From contig JACJZT010000007.1 of NCBI GenBank assembly GCA_020635455.1, positions 62,001 to 126,000 on the forward strand: DNA of 64,000 nt. The letters run 5' to 3'. This DNA is from Flavobacteriales bacterium (GTDB lineage: Bacteria; Bacteroidota; Bacteroidia; NS11-12g; UBA9320). Made by a program: the position numbers and the translations under genes. Below, piece by piece: positions 35,654 through 44,204 of this stretch. A model generated the notes under the pieces. It was not told where the DNA came from. It searched no databases and saw only the letters and a list, made by a program, of their open reading frames with translations. The first letter of the stretch is position 1, and each line of letters begins with the position of its first letter.

Positions 35654-36895
35654 ATGGAATCTGAGTACAGGAAAGTTCTCGATTTCCTTTATGCCCAATT
35701 GCCCATGTACCAAAGAATGGGTGCTGCGGCATATAAAACCGACCTCAAAAATACTCTTGATCTCTGTTCGGCACTAGGTAATCCTGAAAAGAATTTTAAA
35801 TCCATACATATTGCCGGTACAAACGGCAAAGGGTCCACATCCCATGCACTGGCTGCAATATTTCAAACACATGGTTATAAAACCGGTTTGTATACCTCTC
35901 CACACCTGGTGGATTTTAGGGAAAGGATAAAAATAAACGGCGAGATGATCCCAAAAGAAGAAGTAATACGATTTACAAAGGATCATAAAAATCTTTTAAA
36001 CAGGATCCAACCTTCCTTCTTCGAAATGACCGTTGCGCTTGCTTTTGAATATTTTTCAAAAGAAAAAGTTGATGTGGCGATAATAGAAACCGGTATGGGC
36101 GGACGTTTGGATAGTACTAATGTTGTGTATCCACTCGTTTCGGTCATTACAAATATTGGAATGGATCACACGGAATTTTTGGGCAACAGTGTACAAAAGA
36201 TTGCTGTTGAAAAAGCAGGTATAATAAAAAAGAATGTTCCTGTTGTAATTGGAGAAACTTCTTCCGATACTCAGGAAATATTTCTTAATAAAGCACTTGA
36301 ATGCGATTCTTCCATTTTTTTTGCAGATAATAATCCAAAATACTATAATACCTTAATTGAAAGCGATCTTATTGGGGGATATCAACAAAAAAATTTACTA
36401 ACGGTTTTGCAAACCTGTGATGTCTTGCTGGAAACAGGGTATGAATTTAATACTTTCAAGATAGCTGATGCGCTTCAGAACGTAAAATCCTTAACCGGAT
36501 TGAGAGGGCGATGGGATGTATTAAAAAACAGTCCGTTCACCGTGATGGACTGTGCCCATAATGCAGCCGGTTTAAAAGAGGCCATGCTTGAATTAGGCAA
36601 ACAAACTTATAAAGAGTTATTTATGGTATTTGGAATGGTAAAGGAAAAAGATCTGAATACTATCCTTTCAGTATTGCCAAAAAATGCCCATTATATCTTT
36701 TGCCAACCCAGTATTCCAAGGGCTAAAAATGCACACGAACTTTATAAAGAGGCACTTCATGCAGGCCTGAGAGGTGAAGTGGTGGAATCCGTTTCAGAAG
36801 CTTATAATAAAGCTGCCTTAATAGCAAAATCGCAAGATGCCGTGTACATTGGCGGCAGCACTTTTGTGGTAGCCGACTTTCTATCCGGAAACTAG
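35654..36895 (+). CDS. folC: Bifunctional folylpolyglutamate synthase/dihydrofolate synthase
   Basis: A 413-residue Mur-ligase family enzyme that adds glutamate to folates (and possibly makes dihydrofolate). The ATP loop HIAGTNGKGSTSHA lies at about residues 52-65. TSPHLVDFRERIKING and GMGGRLDSTNVV are diagnostic folate and metal regions, and MDCAHNAAGLKE is the second conserved block. I chose ATG 35654 over the upstream TTG at 35639 because it begins the family-like MESEYRKVLDFLY. It lies 36 bp after the TonB-like gene. Confidence 0.97.
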   Translation: MESEYRKVLDFLYAQLPMYQRMGAAAYKTDLKNTLDLCSALGNPEKNFKSIHIAGTNGKGSTSHALAAIFQTHGYKTGLYTSPHLVDFRERIKINGEMIPKEEVIRFTKDHKNLLNRIQPSFFEMTVALAFEYFSKEKVDVAIIETGMGGRLDSTNVVYPLVSVITNIGMDHTEFLGNSVQKIAVEKAGIIKKNVPVVIGETSSDTQEIFLNKALECDSSIFFADNNPKYYNTLIESDLIGGYQQKNLLTVLQTCDVLLETGYEFNTFKIADALQNVKSLTGLRGRWDVLKNSPFTVMDCAHNAAGLKEAMLELGKQTYKELFMVFGMVKEKDLNTILSVLPKNAHYIFCQPSIPRAKNAHELYKEALHAGLRGEVVESVSEAYNKAALIAKSQDAVYIGGSTFVVADFLSGN

Positions 36896-36903
36896 TTAGA
36901 AGC

Positions 36904-39900
36904 TTATTTTAAAACGGTTAAGACCATATTTTTAACAAACAGTCTTGGATATCCATTCGAAGACTGACGATAGGAAATGGTAACAGCATACACACCATCG
37001 GACACATATTCTCCATTAACCTTTCCATCCCATCCAACAAAAGGATCGCCCTTGTGAATGATTTCACCCCAACGGTTGTAAACAACAAATTCAACCCATT
37101 TAAGTACCTGTCCTGAAGGACGCCAAACATCGTTAATACCGTCTTCATTTGGTGAAAATGCAGTTGGAATGATGAGTCTGCAGCCAAATTCATCAATGGT
37201 AATGTTAACACTAAGATCCTGGATTCCACATGGGTTTTCAATCCGAACTGTGTATAGTCCGGGTTGTGTGATCTTTATGCTTGGTAAGGTTGAACCTGTG
37301 CTCCAGGTATATCTTGTGTTAGGAGATGTGAAATCGTAATCGAGCCTTGGATTATCACAGAAAACAGAGTCATCGAAACCGAAACTAAAATCTGGCGTAT
37401 TTGAAAAATACACCCAGGCACTATCCGATGCTTCACAATTTCCATTGGAAGCCTTTACAAAATACAAGCCTTGATTTGTAACGTCAATACTTGGTGTAAG
37501 TTCACCGGTATTCCATTGATAATTGCTTGCAGAAGAAGCTGAAGCATCCAATTTAACTGAAGCAGGATTACCGTCGCAAACATCCACATCCGGCCCAATA
37601 TCTACAACCGGAGTCGTAAGATAACTTACGGTTACGGAATCTACTTTATCGCAGAAACCGTCCGAAACCCTTCCTTTCAATTTTCCACCCGGATTGGTTA
37701 TAGTAAAATTAGGTGTTGAAGCAACATTAACACCATCAAGTAACCATTCATATATTGTAGCATTGGCAGTAGTAATGTCGAAATCATATGTTTCGTTATC
37801 GCATAAAACAAAATCCTGTCCAAGATCAATGGCCAGGTCAGGCCTGTATGAAATATTAATGGTATCGGATGATTTACAAACACCATCATCACCTTCAACA
37901 AAATGTTTGGTGATCGAGAAATCATTCATTTTAGTGTTTGGTGATGTAGTATTGTCCCACCATTTTATCTTTTTAAATCCGTATTTGCTTACATCAAGAG
38001 TAACATTTTGACCTATACATAAAACTGTGTCTCTTCCAAGATTAATTGCAGTAGGTCCTTTGAAGGTAACTTTAACGGTATCCGAAAGTTTGCAGACTTT
38101 TTTAGGAAGATCTACGTAATCAATAAAATATTTTCCGGTACTGGAGATCGGATAACTATAGCCAACCGATGTGCCCATCCAGGTAAACTCAACATCTGTT
38201 AGGGCTCCCGGGATAATATCGTAAACCGTTCCATTACATAAAGTGGTATCAGGGCCGAGGGAGAATGGTTGAAGCGTGACTTCAGTAAGTAAAATTGTAT
38301 CGCTGACACTGCAGGTTCCGTTTGTTACGGTAACATACTTTTTACCTCCTGTTTTTGCAACATGGCCCGGTGTTCCGGTTAGGTCGTGCCATACATATTT
38401 CTTTGCACCTGCAACGGTTGCATTTAAGGTAAATGTTCCACCTTTACAGAAAAATGTATCTTTTCCCAGATCAAGCGTAAACTTACTCTGGAAGGTAAGC
38501 TTCACGGTGTCTTTTAAACTAAAACAAAGTGAATCTTTAATTTGTCCCCAATAGGTCCCTGTTTTTTTGACCTTCAGGAAAGAATCTTTCGAATTATCGC
38601 TCCAGAAATACAATTTGCTGTTCTGGGTTTTGGCCTGAAGGGTAATGCTGTCACCGACACACATTACCGAATCCCTTCCAAGATTGAGAGGGGGCCGTGT
38701 AGAATGACTCAAAATCATGGTATCGTATACAAAGCACTGCTTGTTGCTTGCGCGAAGCCAAACCATACCGGCTTTCTTGGCAAAAGTAGTAAGGGTGGTA
38801 TCCCCTGTGCTCCATAAATATTTATCTCCACCATTTCCTGTCAGCTTAATGCTGTCGTATTCACATATTAGGGTATCCTTACCGATATCGATCTTGGGAT
38901 AAGAAATGATATCGAGGTAAAGCGAATCCCTTGTGGTACAGCCACCGACTTTAACGTCTACCCAACTCCAACCTTTTTTATTGGCCAAGCCGATAGGTAC
39001 AACCGAATTGTCATGCCAAACATACGTTGCATTGGTGGTGTTGGCGTCCATTACCACTTCTTCACCTTCACAGACAGAAGTATCCCGTCCAATATTTACA
39101 ACCGGGTTAGGGAATATGGTTACCAGTTTTCGGGCGGTATCTGCATAACAATCCGCACTGCTAACCTTTCTGAACAATTCAACAAAAACGCTGTAGGTCG
39201 CAGCCTTTGAAAATTCGTGGAAGACGGTAAAACCTTTGCCACGATTCAAACTTCCGGTCGATGGATCCCCAAAATCCCAAACCGCCGAATCAATACCTGT
39301 CGAATCAAGAACATAAAATTTTGTATTGGCTTTTTCACAGAGATTTGCTGCATCAGAGCCCCAGTCGAATTCAGCCTTGTTAAAGAATGAGGAGATAAAG
39401 GTCGGTACTCCCCATTGAGATCTTTTACCCGAAAGATCTATTCCGTTGTCTTTAAATGAACATGCAAGACCTTTACAATTAGGCTTTTCAATTACGGAAA
39501 GGTAAGTCCTGTTGTATCTTGCAATGTAAATTTTTCCATCCGGTCCTAATTGCATACCACCCGCAGACGGGCCGTTGGAACCTGAAACAAACGGAAGGTT
39601 GCTGTTTGGTACAATTTGTGTAACGCTTTTACCCATGGTATCTGCAATTCCTGAGGAAAGATCCATTTGCCAGATGCCATCATTACCATCACCATTAGGA
39701 TTGGTCCATTTGGCAGGAATATAAAACGAAAAATACACATATCGCCCATTGGGGGAAAATTCAACCCCGTATATGGCACTTACTGCCCCAACAGTGCTGT
39801 TCACGTTTGATTTATCAATTATTTGTGGGTTTGATAGTTTTCCGGTAAGATTATCGAAATCATATACTTCTATCCTGCCCTGATTGTTTTGATATCTTCC

Positions 39901-40614
39901 CCCAAATGAATTTTGGTTACCTGCAACGGCAGCCACAAGTTTGGTTCCATCGGGCGAAAATTTCATATATCCTTTGGAAAACCCATTGTTTGAACTACTC
40001 CATGCCGGACCTACAGAGGAAACAACCGGTGAACTGCTTAATCCTGCTGATGAAAGTTTATAAACTAAAAAATCGTTATTGTCAGCGTCGTGAGAAACGA
40101 TCCAGGTATCTACTTTATTGGCGTGTTTAACAGCCGAAACTTTTTCTGGCGGCTTGGCCGTAATAAAGTTGTTTTTCGAAACCACTTGTCCGTCACCACC
40201 ATTTAGTGAAGTGTCAACAATTGAATAGTGAAACCCATTGCTATGTCCAGACCAGTTCTCATCCACCGTGAAAATATAAAACCGATTTGCCCTTACCGGT
40301 TGCTGTACAATTACAGCACTTTGTGTGGCTGAATTATGACCTTTGAGTCCGGAACCATTGGTCATTTGAGCATGCTTCTTAGTAAAGACAAATTCCCCAT
40401 CGGTATAAAACAGAAGACCACCATTGGTATTACTAATACTGGCAACTCCTTCAAGATTGTTCATTTTTCCATTGGTTTGGGCTACCGGAGCAAGGTTGGT
40501 TCCGGTAAAAGAAATCCCGGCATTGTTCCCAAAATACCACCATGTGGCTTCCTTCTGGGCATGAGAATCAAGAATAAAAAAGGTAAAAACAGCGACTAGT
40601 AAGGACCTAAACAT
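36904..40614 (-). CDS. Giant secreted protein with nine Ig-like repeats and T9SS type B C-terminus
   Basis: A 1236-residue protein. The signal peptide ends at about DSHAQ (residue 20). Residues 21-415 are propeller-like (TWWYFGNNAGISF, MKFSPDGTKLVAAV, MQLGPDGKIYIARYN). A PKD-like domain lies at about 420-500 (AVWDFGDPSTG). Nine repeats of about 70-80 residues follow from about 506, each opening with a motif like LGRDTxxC, most of them ending in a YxWxxxS-type strand. A CHU_C type B T9SS signal (TAFSPNEDGINDVWRPSG, VVYNRWGEIIH-like) ends the protein. Probable surface adhesin; the ligand is unknown. Confidence 0.9.
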   Translation of the reverse strand: MFRSLLVAVFTFFILDSHAQKEATWWYFGNNAGISFTGTNLAPVAQTNGKMNNLEGVASISNTNGGLLFYTDGEFVFTKKHAQMTNGSGLKGHNSATQSAVIVQQPVRANRFYIFTVDENWSGHSNGFHYSIVDTSLNGGDGQVVSKNNFITAKPPEKVSAVKHANKVDTWIVSHDADNNDFLVYKLSSAGLSSSPVVSSVGPAWSSSNNGFSKGYMKFSPDGTKLVAAVAGNQNSFGGRYQNNQGRIEVYDFDNLTGKLSNPQIIDKSNVNSTVGAVSAIYGVEFSPNGRYVYFSFYIPAKWTNPNGDGNDGIWQMDLSSGIADTMGKSVTQIVPNSNLPFVSGSNGPSAGGMQLGPDGKIYIARYNRTYLSVIEKPNCKGLACSFKDNGIDLSGKRSQWGVPTFISSFFNKAEFDWGSDAANLCEKANTKFYVLDSTGIDSAVWDFGDPSTGSLNRGKGFTVFHEFSKAATYSVFVELFRKVSSADCYADTARKLVTIFPNPVVNIGRDTSVCEGEEVVMDANTTNATYVWHDNSVVPIGLANKKGWSWVDVKVGGCTTRDSLYLDIISYPKIDIGKDTLICEYDSIKLTGNGGDKYLWSTGDTTLTTFAKKAGMVWLRASNKQCFVYDTMILSHSTRPPLNLGRDSVMCVGDSITLQAKTQNSKLYFWSDNSKDSFLKVKKTGTYWGQIKDSLCFSLKDTVKLTFQSKFTLDLGKDTFFCKGGTFTLNATVAGAKKYVWHDLTGTPGHVAKTGGKKYVTVTNGTCSVSDTILLTEVTLQPFSLGPDTTLCNGTVYDIIPGALTDVEFTWMGTSVGYSYPISSTGKYFIDYVDLPKKVCKLSDTVKVTFKGPTAINLGRDTVLCIGQNVTLDVSKYGFKKIKWWDNTTSPNTKMNDFSITKHFVEGDDGVCKSSDTINISYRPDLAIDLGQDFVLCDNETYDFDITTANATIYEWLLDGVNVASTPNFTITNPGGKLKGRVSDGFCDKVDSVTVSYLTTPVVDIGPDVDVCDGNPASVKLDASASSASNYQWNTGELTPSIDVTNQGLYFVKASNGNCEASDSAWVYFSNTPDFSFGFDDSVFCDNPRLDYDFTSPNTRYTWSTGSTLPSIKITQPGLYTVRIENPCGIQDLSVNITIDEFGCRLIIPTAFSPNEDGINDVWRPSGQVLKWVEFVVYNRWGEIIHKGDPFVGWDGKVNGEYVSDGVYAVTISYRQSSNGYPRLFVKNMVLTVLK

Positions 40615-40655
40615 ATTTTCATAATATGAGGTCGAAAGTAATCAATTATTCGATA

Positions 40656-42422
40656 CTAATCAAGTGCCAGGATAAAGGGCACTCTGGCCTGAATACCTGT
40701 AGTTTTGGATAAGGACCTTAGGGTTTTATGCAAAGTATAGAATTCGCCTAATTCCGCTTCCAGCAAGGCTTTAACCTCATCATCCCCTTTTATGGATGAC
40801 AGGATCTCTTCTAATTGTGATTTGGGAGCAGGGTATTCCACCAGTCGATAATCCTTTAAGCCGGATTTCCACTTGGCAATTTCGATGGCTTTATTCATAC
40901 CTCCCATTACGTCAACAAGTCCGATCTTTATACCTTGCTCACCAGTCCAGACACGGCCTTGACCAATTGTGTCAACCTGATCTTTTGAAATATTTCTCCC
41001 TTCAGAAACCCTTGTCAAAAATTTGTCATAAATTCTTTCTACCATGTTTTGAATCAATTCCCGCTCGTCGTTGCTTAATGGTCTGTCCAATCTACCAAAA
41101 TCCGAAAATTCACCGGTTTTAACATAATCGTAATTGATACCAAGTTTATCGTTCAGCAGTTTTTGCATGTTTGGCATCAATCCGAACACACCAATACTGC
41201 CTGTTAAGGTGTAAGGATGAGCCACTATCGTGTCGGCAGGTGCTGCCATATAATATCCTCCGGATGCTGCCACTTCAGCCATGCTGACGATCAATGGTTT
41301 TTTCTTCTTCAAAAGATCCAGTTCACGCCAGATAATGTCGCTTGCAAGTGCAGAACCTCCTGGAGAATTTATTCTCAATACCACAGCCTTCACCTTATCG
41401 TCTTCCCTTAACTTCCTGATCAAAGCTGTATATTTATCGGAGCCTATCTGTTCAGAATTACCTTTTCCATTAACGATCTCTCCGCTTGCATAAATTATTG
41501 CAATGCGATCCGGCCCTTTTCCTTTCCGGCTGTCAAAAGACTTTTTGTATTTATTAAGGGTCATCAGTTTCAAATCCTTACTCGATTTTCCTTTTAAACC
41601 TAGCTCGGACAAAATATCCTGAATAACTTCATCTTTGTATGAAAGTTTGTCAACCAAACCATATTTCAGAGCATCTTCGGTGTTTCGCACCAGCCATTTG
41701 TTACCGATCTCAGCAACCTGATCAACGCTTAATTTCCTGCTTTTGGCAATGCTGCTGTTTAAATTACTTACAATGGACTGAAGGTATTCATTGATCTGCT
41801 TTCTGTTTTCGGGACTTAAACTTTCCAGAATAAAAGGTTCAACCGCCCCTTTGAATTTACCATGTCGGATAACCTGCACTTCTATACCAAGTTTTTCAAG
41901 GGCATTTTTAAAGAATGTTACGTTTGCGGTAATGCCGTTGTACAACAATTCACCAACCGGATTCAGATAGATCTTGTCGGCTACGGATGCCAGATAATAG
42001 GTCGATTCGTAGAAATATTCGCCATAGGCAAAAACGAATTTTCCGGACTTCTTAAATTCCACAACTGCATCTCTGATCTCTTCAATTTTGGCATATCCGG
42101 CACCAATAAAATTCAGGTCCATGAAAATTCCCTTAATGTTGGGATCGTCTTTAGCGTGAAGTATGGATGCAGTGATCTCATTCAGGCCAACCGGCTTTCC
42201 GAGATCCGGAGACATATCCCCGAAAAGGTTGAATGGCTGTTCTACATCCTGGTCGCTTATGGCATAATTGAAGGTTAGTTTTAAAACTGAATTGGGCTCA
42301 ACTTTAACTTTTTCATCCGGAGAAAAAGCAGCTATCATGCCTATAATTATGAATATGAAAACGATGCATAACAAAATGTACGCCGTAATGGATGCAAGTA
42401 CATATTTAAAAAATTGTCTCAT
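40656..42422 (-). CDS. sppA: Signal peptide peptidase SppA, 67 kDa type
   Basis: A 588-residue inner-membrane serine protease that degrades signal peptides left after export. A TM helix lies at about residues 8-32. It has two tandem ClpP-like domains, as in E. coli SppA. The catalytic Lys is K191 in HGKFKGAVEPF and the catalytic Ser is S387 in AASGGYYMAAPAD; both are present, so it should be active. The neighbouring genes encode T9SS-exported proteins, but no functional link is required. It lies 54 bp downstream of the nuclease gene on the same strand. Confidence 0.97.
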   Translation of the reverse strand: MRQFFKYVLASITAYILLCIVFIFIIIGMIAAFSPDEKVKVEPNSVLKLTFNYAISDQDVEQPFNLFGDMSPDLGKPVGLNEITASILHAKDDPNIKGIFMDLNFIGAGYAKIEEIRDAVVEFKKSGKFVFAYGEYFYESTYYLASVADKIYLNPVGELLYNGITANVTFFKNALEKLGIEVQVIRHGKFKGAVEPFILESLSPENRKQINEYLQSIVSNLNSSIAKSRKLSVDQVAEIGNKWLVRNTEDALKYGLVDKLSYKDEVIQDILSELGLKGKSSKDLKLMTLNKYKKSFDSRKGKGPDRIAIIYASGEIVNGKGNSEQIGSDKYTALIRKLREDDKVKAVVLRINSPGGSALASDIIWRELDLLKKKKPLIVSMAEVAASGGYYMAAPADTIVAHPYTLTGSIGVFGLMPNMQKLLNDKLGINYDYVKTGEFSDFGRLDRPLSNDERELIQNMVERIYDKFLTRVSEGRNISKDQVDTIGQGRVWTGEQGIKIGLVDVMGGMNKAIEIAKWKSGLKDYRLVEYPAPKSQLEEILSSIKGDDEVKALLEAELGEFYTLHKTLRSLSKTTGIQARVPFILALD

Positions 42423-42476
42423 TCAGAATTTAAAAAGGTGTATTATTCTTAAGGCTAAACAAGAGTGGCCTTACAG

Positions 42477-44081
42477 CTAATTTAGAACCATGGTTTTAAA
42501 GAGACTGTTATTTACTCCTGAGTTAACGAGTACAAAGTAACAACCCGGCTGTAAGTATGGTATGGGTATATCGTTCAAGGGTGAATTAATTTCGGTAAAA
42601 AAAACTTTCTGTCCGTATTGATTAAAGATCTCCACGCCATTCCCTCTTTCAAGGTCATGGCTGAATCTTAAGGTATGATCGCTCGTGTTCAGCAAGTTTA
42701 GTGCTTTTTTAAATTCATCTCCTGATCCGGCAAGAATTTTTTCTGCCTTATATTTGATGTATTGCTCTTGTCCGTTAATGCTGATCTTAAAGGAATCTAA
42801 CAAGGATCCGGAAGGTAGAAGATTGGTAATCAATTTAAGTTTGCACGACAAAAAACTTCCGGCCTTTATCGGATCGTTACCGTAAACTTCAATTATTCCG
42901 TGTTTAAACTGAACAGGAACAACAACATCCGAATTCTTAGTTGCCGTTTCGGCAAGTATAATTTCGTAAGTGATGGTATCTTCTTCTTTTACCGAACCAA
43001 AATCCACTGAAGTGTTGCTCTGATAAACGCTGTTAAACGGTATGCGATTTTTAGTTGAAGAAAAGGAAGTTATCCGGTCTTCCAACCCAGGATAATCAAT
43101 AAAGGGGTTTCGGTTGTTCTGAAGTTTGTAAATGGCTTCATTCCGCTGAACATCTGAAGAATTGGGCAAAAATTTTCCATGCCAGTTTCTGAGAATGTTC
43201 TCCTGGGGTGAAAAAAAACTGTTATAATCCGAGTAACGAATCACAAAGTACATCATGGCTCTTGCCGTTGCACCTTTTTGTTCATCTCGTGGTTCAAAAG
43301 TCTGGCTTTCAAGTTTGCTGCCTCCAACGCTCCAGTTTGGATTTGAAACTTCACCAAAAGCATAATTGCTCCTCTTGTTGTTGGCGGTCTCATCCGTGCT
43401 GAACAAGTGATGAACGTCCGACCTCATTGGTTCGTTTTGATTAAAATTGCTCTGAGGAAAGGTGTGTTCACAATTAAAACCATTGGAGGTTGCCCCTGAC
43501 CTGGTATTAAAGGAAGCTTTTCTTCCTGTATAAATGCACTCAACCAGTCCTCCCTTATTGTCGATGTTGGCATACATTTCATCCCTTGCCCCGTTGTACC
43601 CAAGACTTTTTGTATTGTTGGAAAGAATTGATTTTAATGCTGTTTTTAAATTCTCGTCATACAGGTCAAAAGTAGACTGATAATAGGTGTTGGTGTATTT
43701 TCCGGAGCCACTGAGGTTCACTGCCAAATTGCCGGGTGTATCCTTATTGAGAAAAACCAGTTGTGTGAGATAAGTGATGTTATGACCGGGCCTGAAAACA
43801 ACTTTCAAATCGACCGATTTTCCTGAAGGTATGGAAAGTTTCCCTTTATGGCCAGTCAGATAAAAAGCAGTATCGTTATTGGTTAAACCCTGCCGGTATA
43901 ACACAAATACATCCTCAAACACCACCTCATTACTTCCTGAATTGCTTATGGTTAAAGGAAGTGTGTCGGATGAACCGACAAAAACAAAATTAAAAAGTAG
44001 TGATTTAGTTGAAGAGCTTATTTGAGCTATTGATAGGCCTGAGATCAGCATTAACCCGAATAAGAGGAATATTTTTTTCAT
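42477..44081 (-). CDS. Secreted endonuclease I family nuclease with T9SS type A signal
   Basis: A 534-residue protein from the ATG at 44079-44081. This start gives a clean signal peptide (MKKIFLLFGLMLISGLSIAQ); a longer frame adds 11 residues. The N-terminal 120 residues look like an abnormal-spindle/DUF1573-type Ig domain. The nuclease domain follows with NCEHTFPQS (catalytic His region), MRSDVHHLFSTD and NNKRSNYAFGEV, diagnostic of the DNase I-like endonuclease I family with a His-metal centre. The end (GVEIFNQYGQKVFF, LQPGCYFVL) is a type A T9SS domain. It probably digests extracellular DNA for nutrients. Confidence 0.9.
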   Translation of the reverse strand: MKKIFLLFGLMLISGLSIAQISSSTKSLLFNFVFVGSSDTLPLTISNSGSNEVVFEDVFVLYRQGLTNNDTAFYLTGHKGKLSIPSGKSVDLKVVFRPGHNITYLTQLVFLNKDTPGNLAVNLSGSGKYTNTYYQSTFDLYDENLKTALKSILSNNTKSLGYNGARDEMYANIDNKGGLVECIYTGRKASFNTRSGATSNGFNCEHTFPQSNFNQNEPMRSDVHHLFSTDETANNKRSNYAFGEVSNPNWSVGGSKLESQTFEPRDEQKGATARAMMYFVIRYSDYNSFFSPQENILRNWHGKFLPNSSDVQRNEAIYKLQNNRNPFIDYPGLEDRITSFSSTKNRIPFNSVYQSNTSVDFGSVKEEDTITYEIILAETATKNSDVVVPVQFKHGIIEVYGNDPIKAGSFLSCKLKLITNLLPSGSLLDSFKISINGQEQYIKYKAEKILAGSGDEFKKALNLLNTSDHTLRFSHDLERGNGVEIFNQYGQKVFFTEINSPLNDIPIPYLQPGCYFVLVNSGVNNSLFKTMVLN

Positions 44082-44090
44082 AAATATTTG

Positions 44091-44098
44091 CAAAAATA
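44091..44098 (-). promoter_or_regulatory. Predicted -7 promoter element of the secreted nuclease gene
   Basis: On the minus strand TATTTTTG matches TAnnTTTG exactly and lies only 9 bp before the ATG at 44081, giving a near-leaderless transcript if real. Confidence 0.4.
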
Positions 44099-44153
44099 TG
44101 CAGAAACAGAGCAATAATTTATGCTTATAAGATCGATTTTATACAATAAAACA

Positions 44154-44180
44154 GGGTTGCGGAAATTTTTCCGGCAACCC
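44154..44180 (-). terminator. Probable terminator after the TonB-dependent receptor gene
   Basis: GGGTTGC (44154-44160) pairs with GCAACCC (44174-44180). The stem continues as GGAAA with TTTCC around a one-base bulge. On the minus strand it is followed by a T-rich stretch. It lies 24 bp beyond the receptor stop codon and before the nuclease gene. Confidence 0.55.
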
Positions 44181-44204
44181 TTCAAGTACTAAAATGTCTC
44201 TACA

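Noticed and set aside
41862..42278. 138-residue plus-strand frame opposite sppA
   Set aside because: It lies fully within the intact sppA catalytic region and shows no family features.
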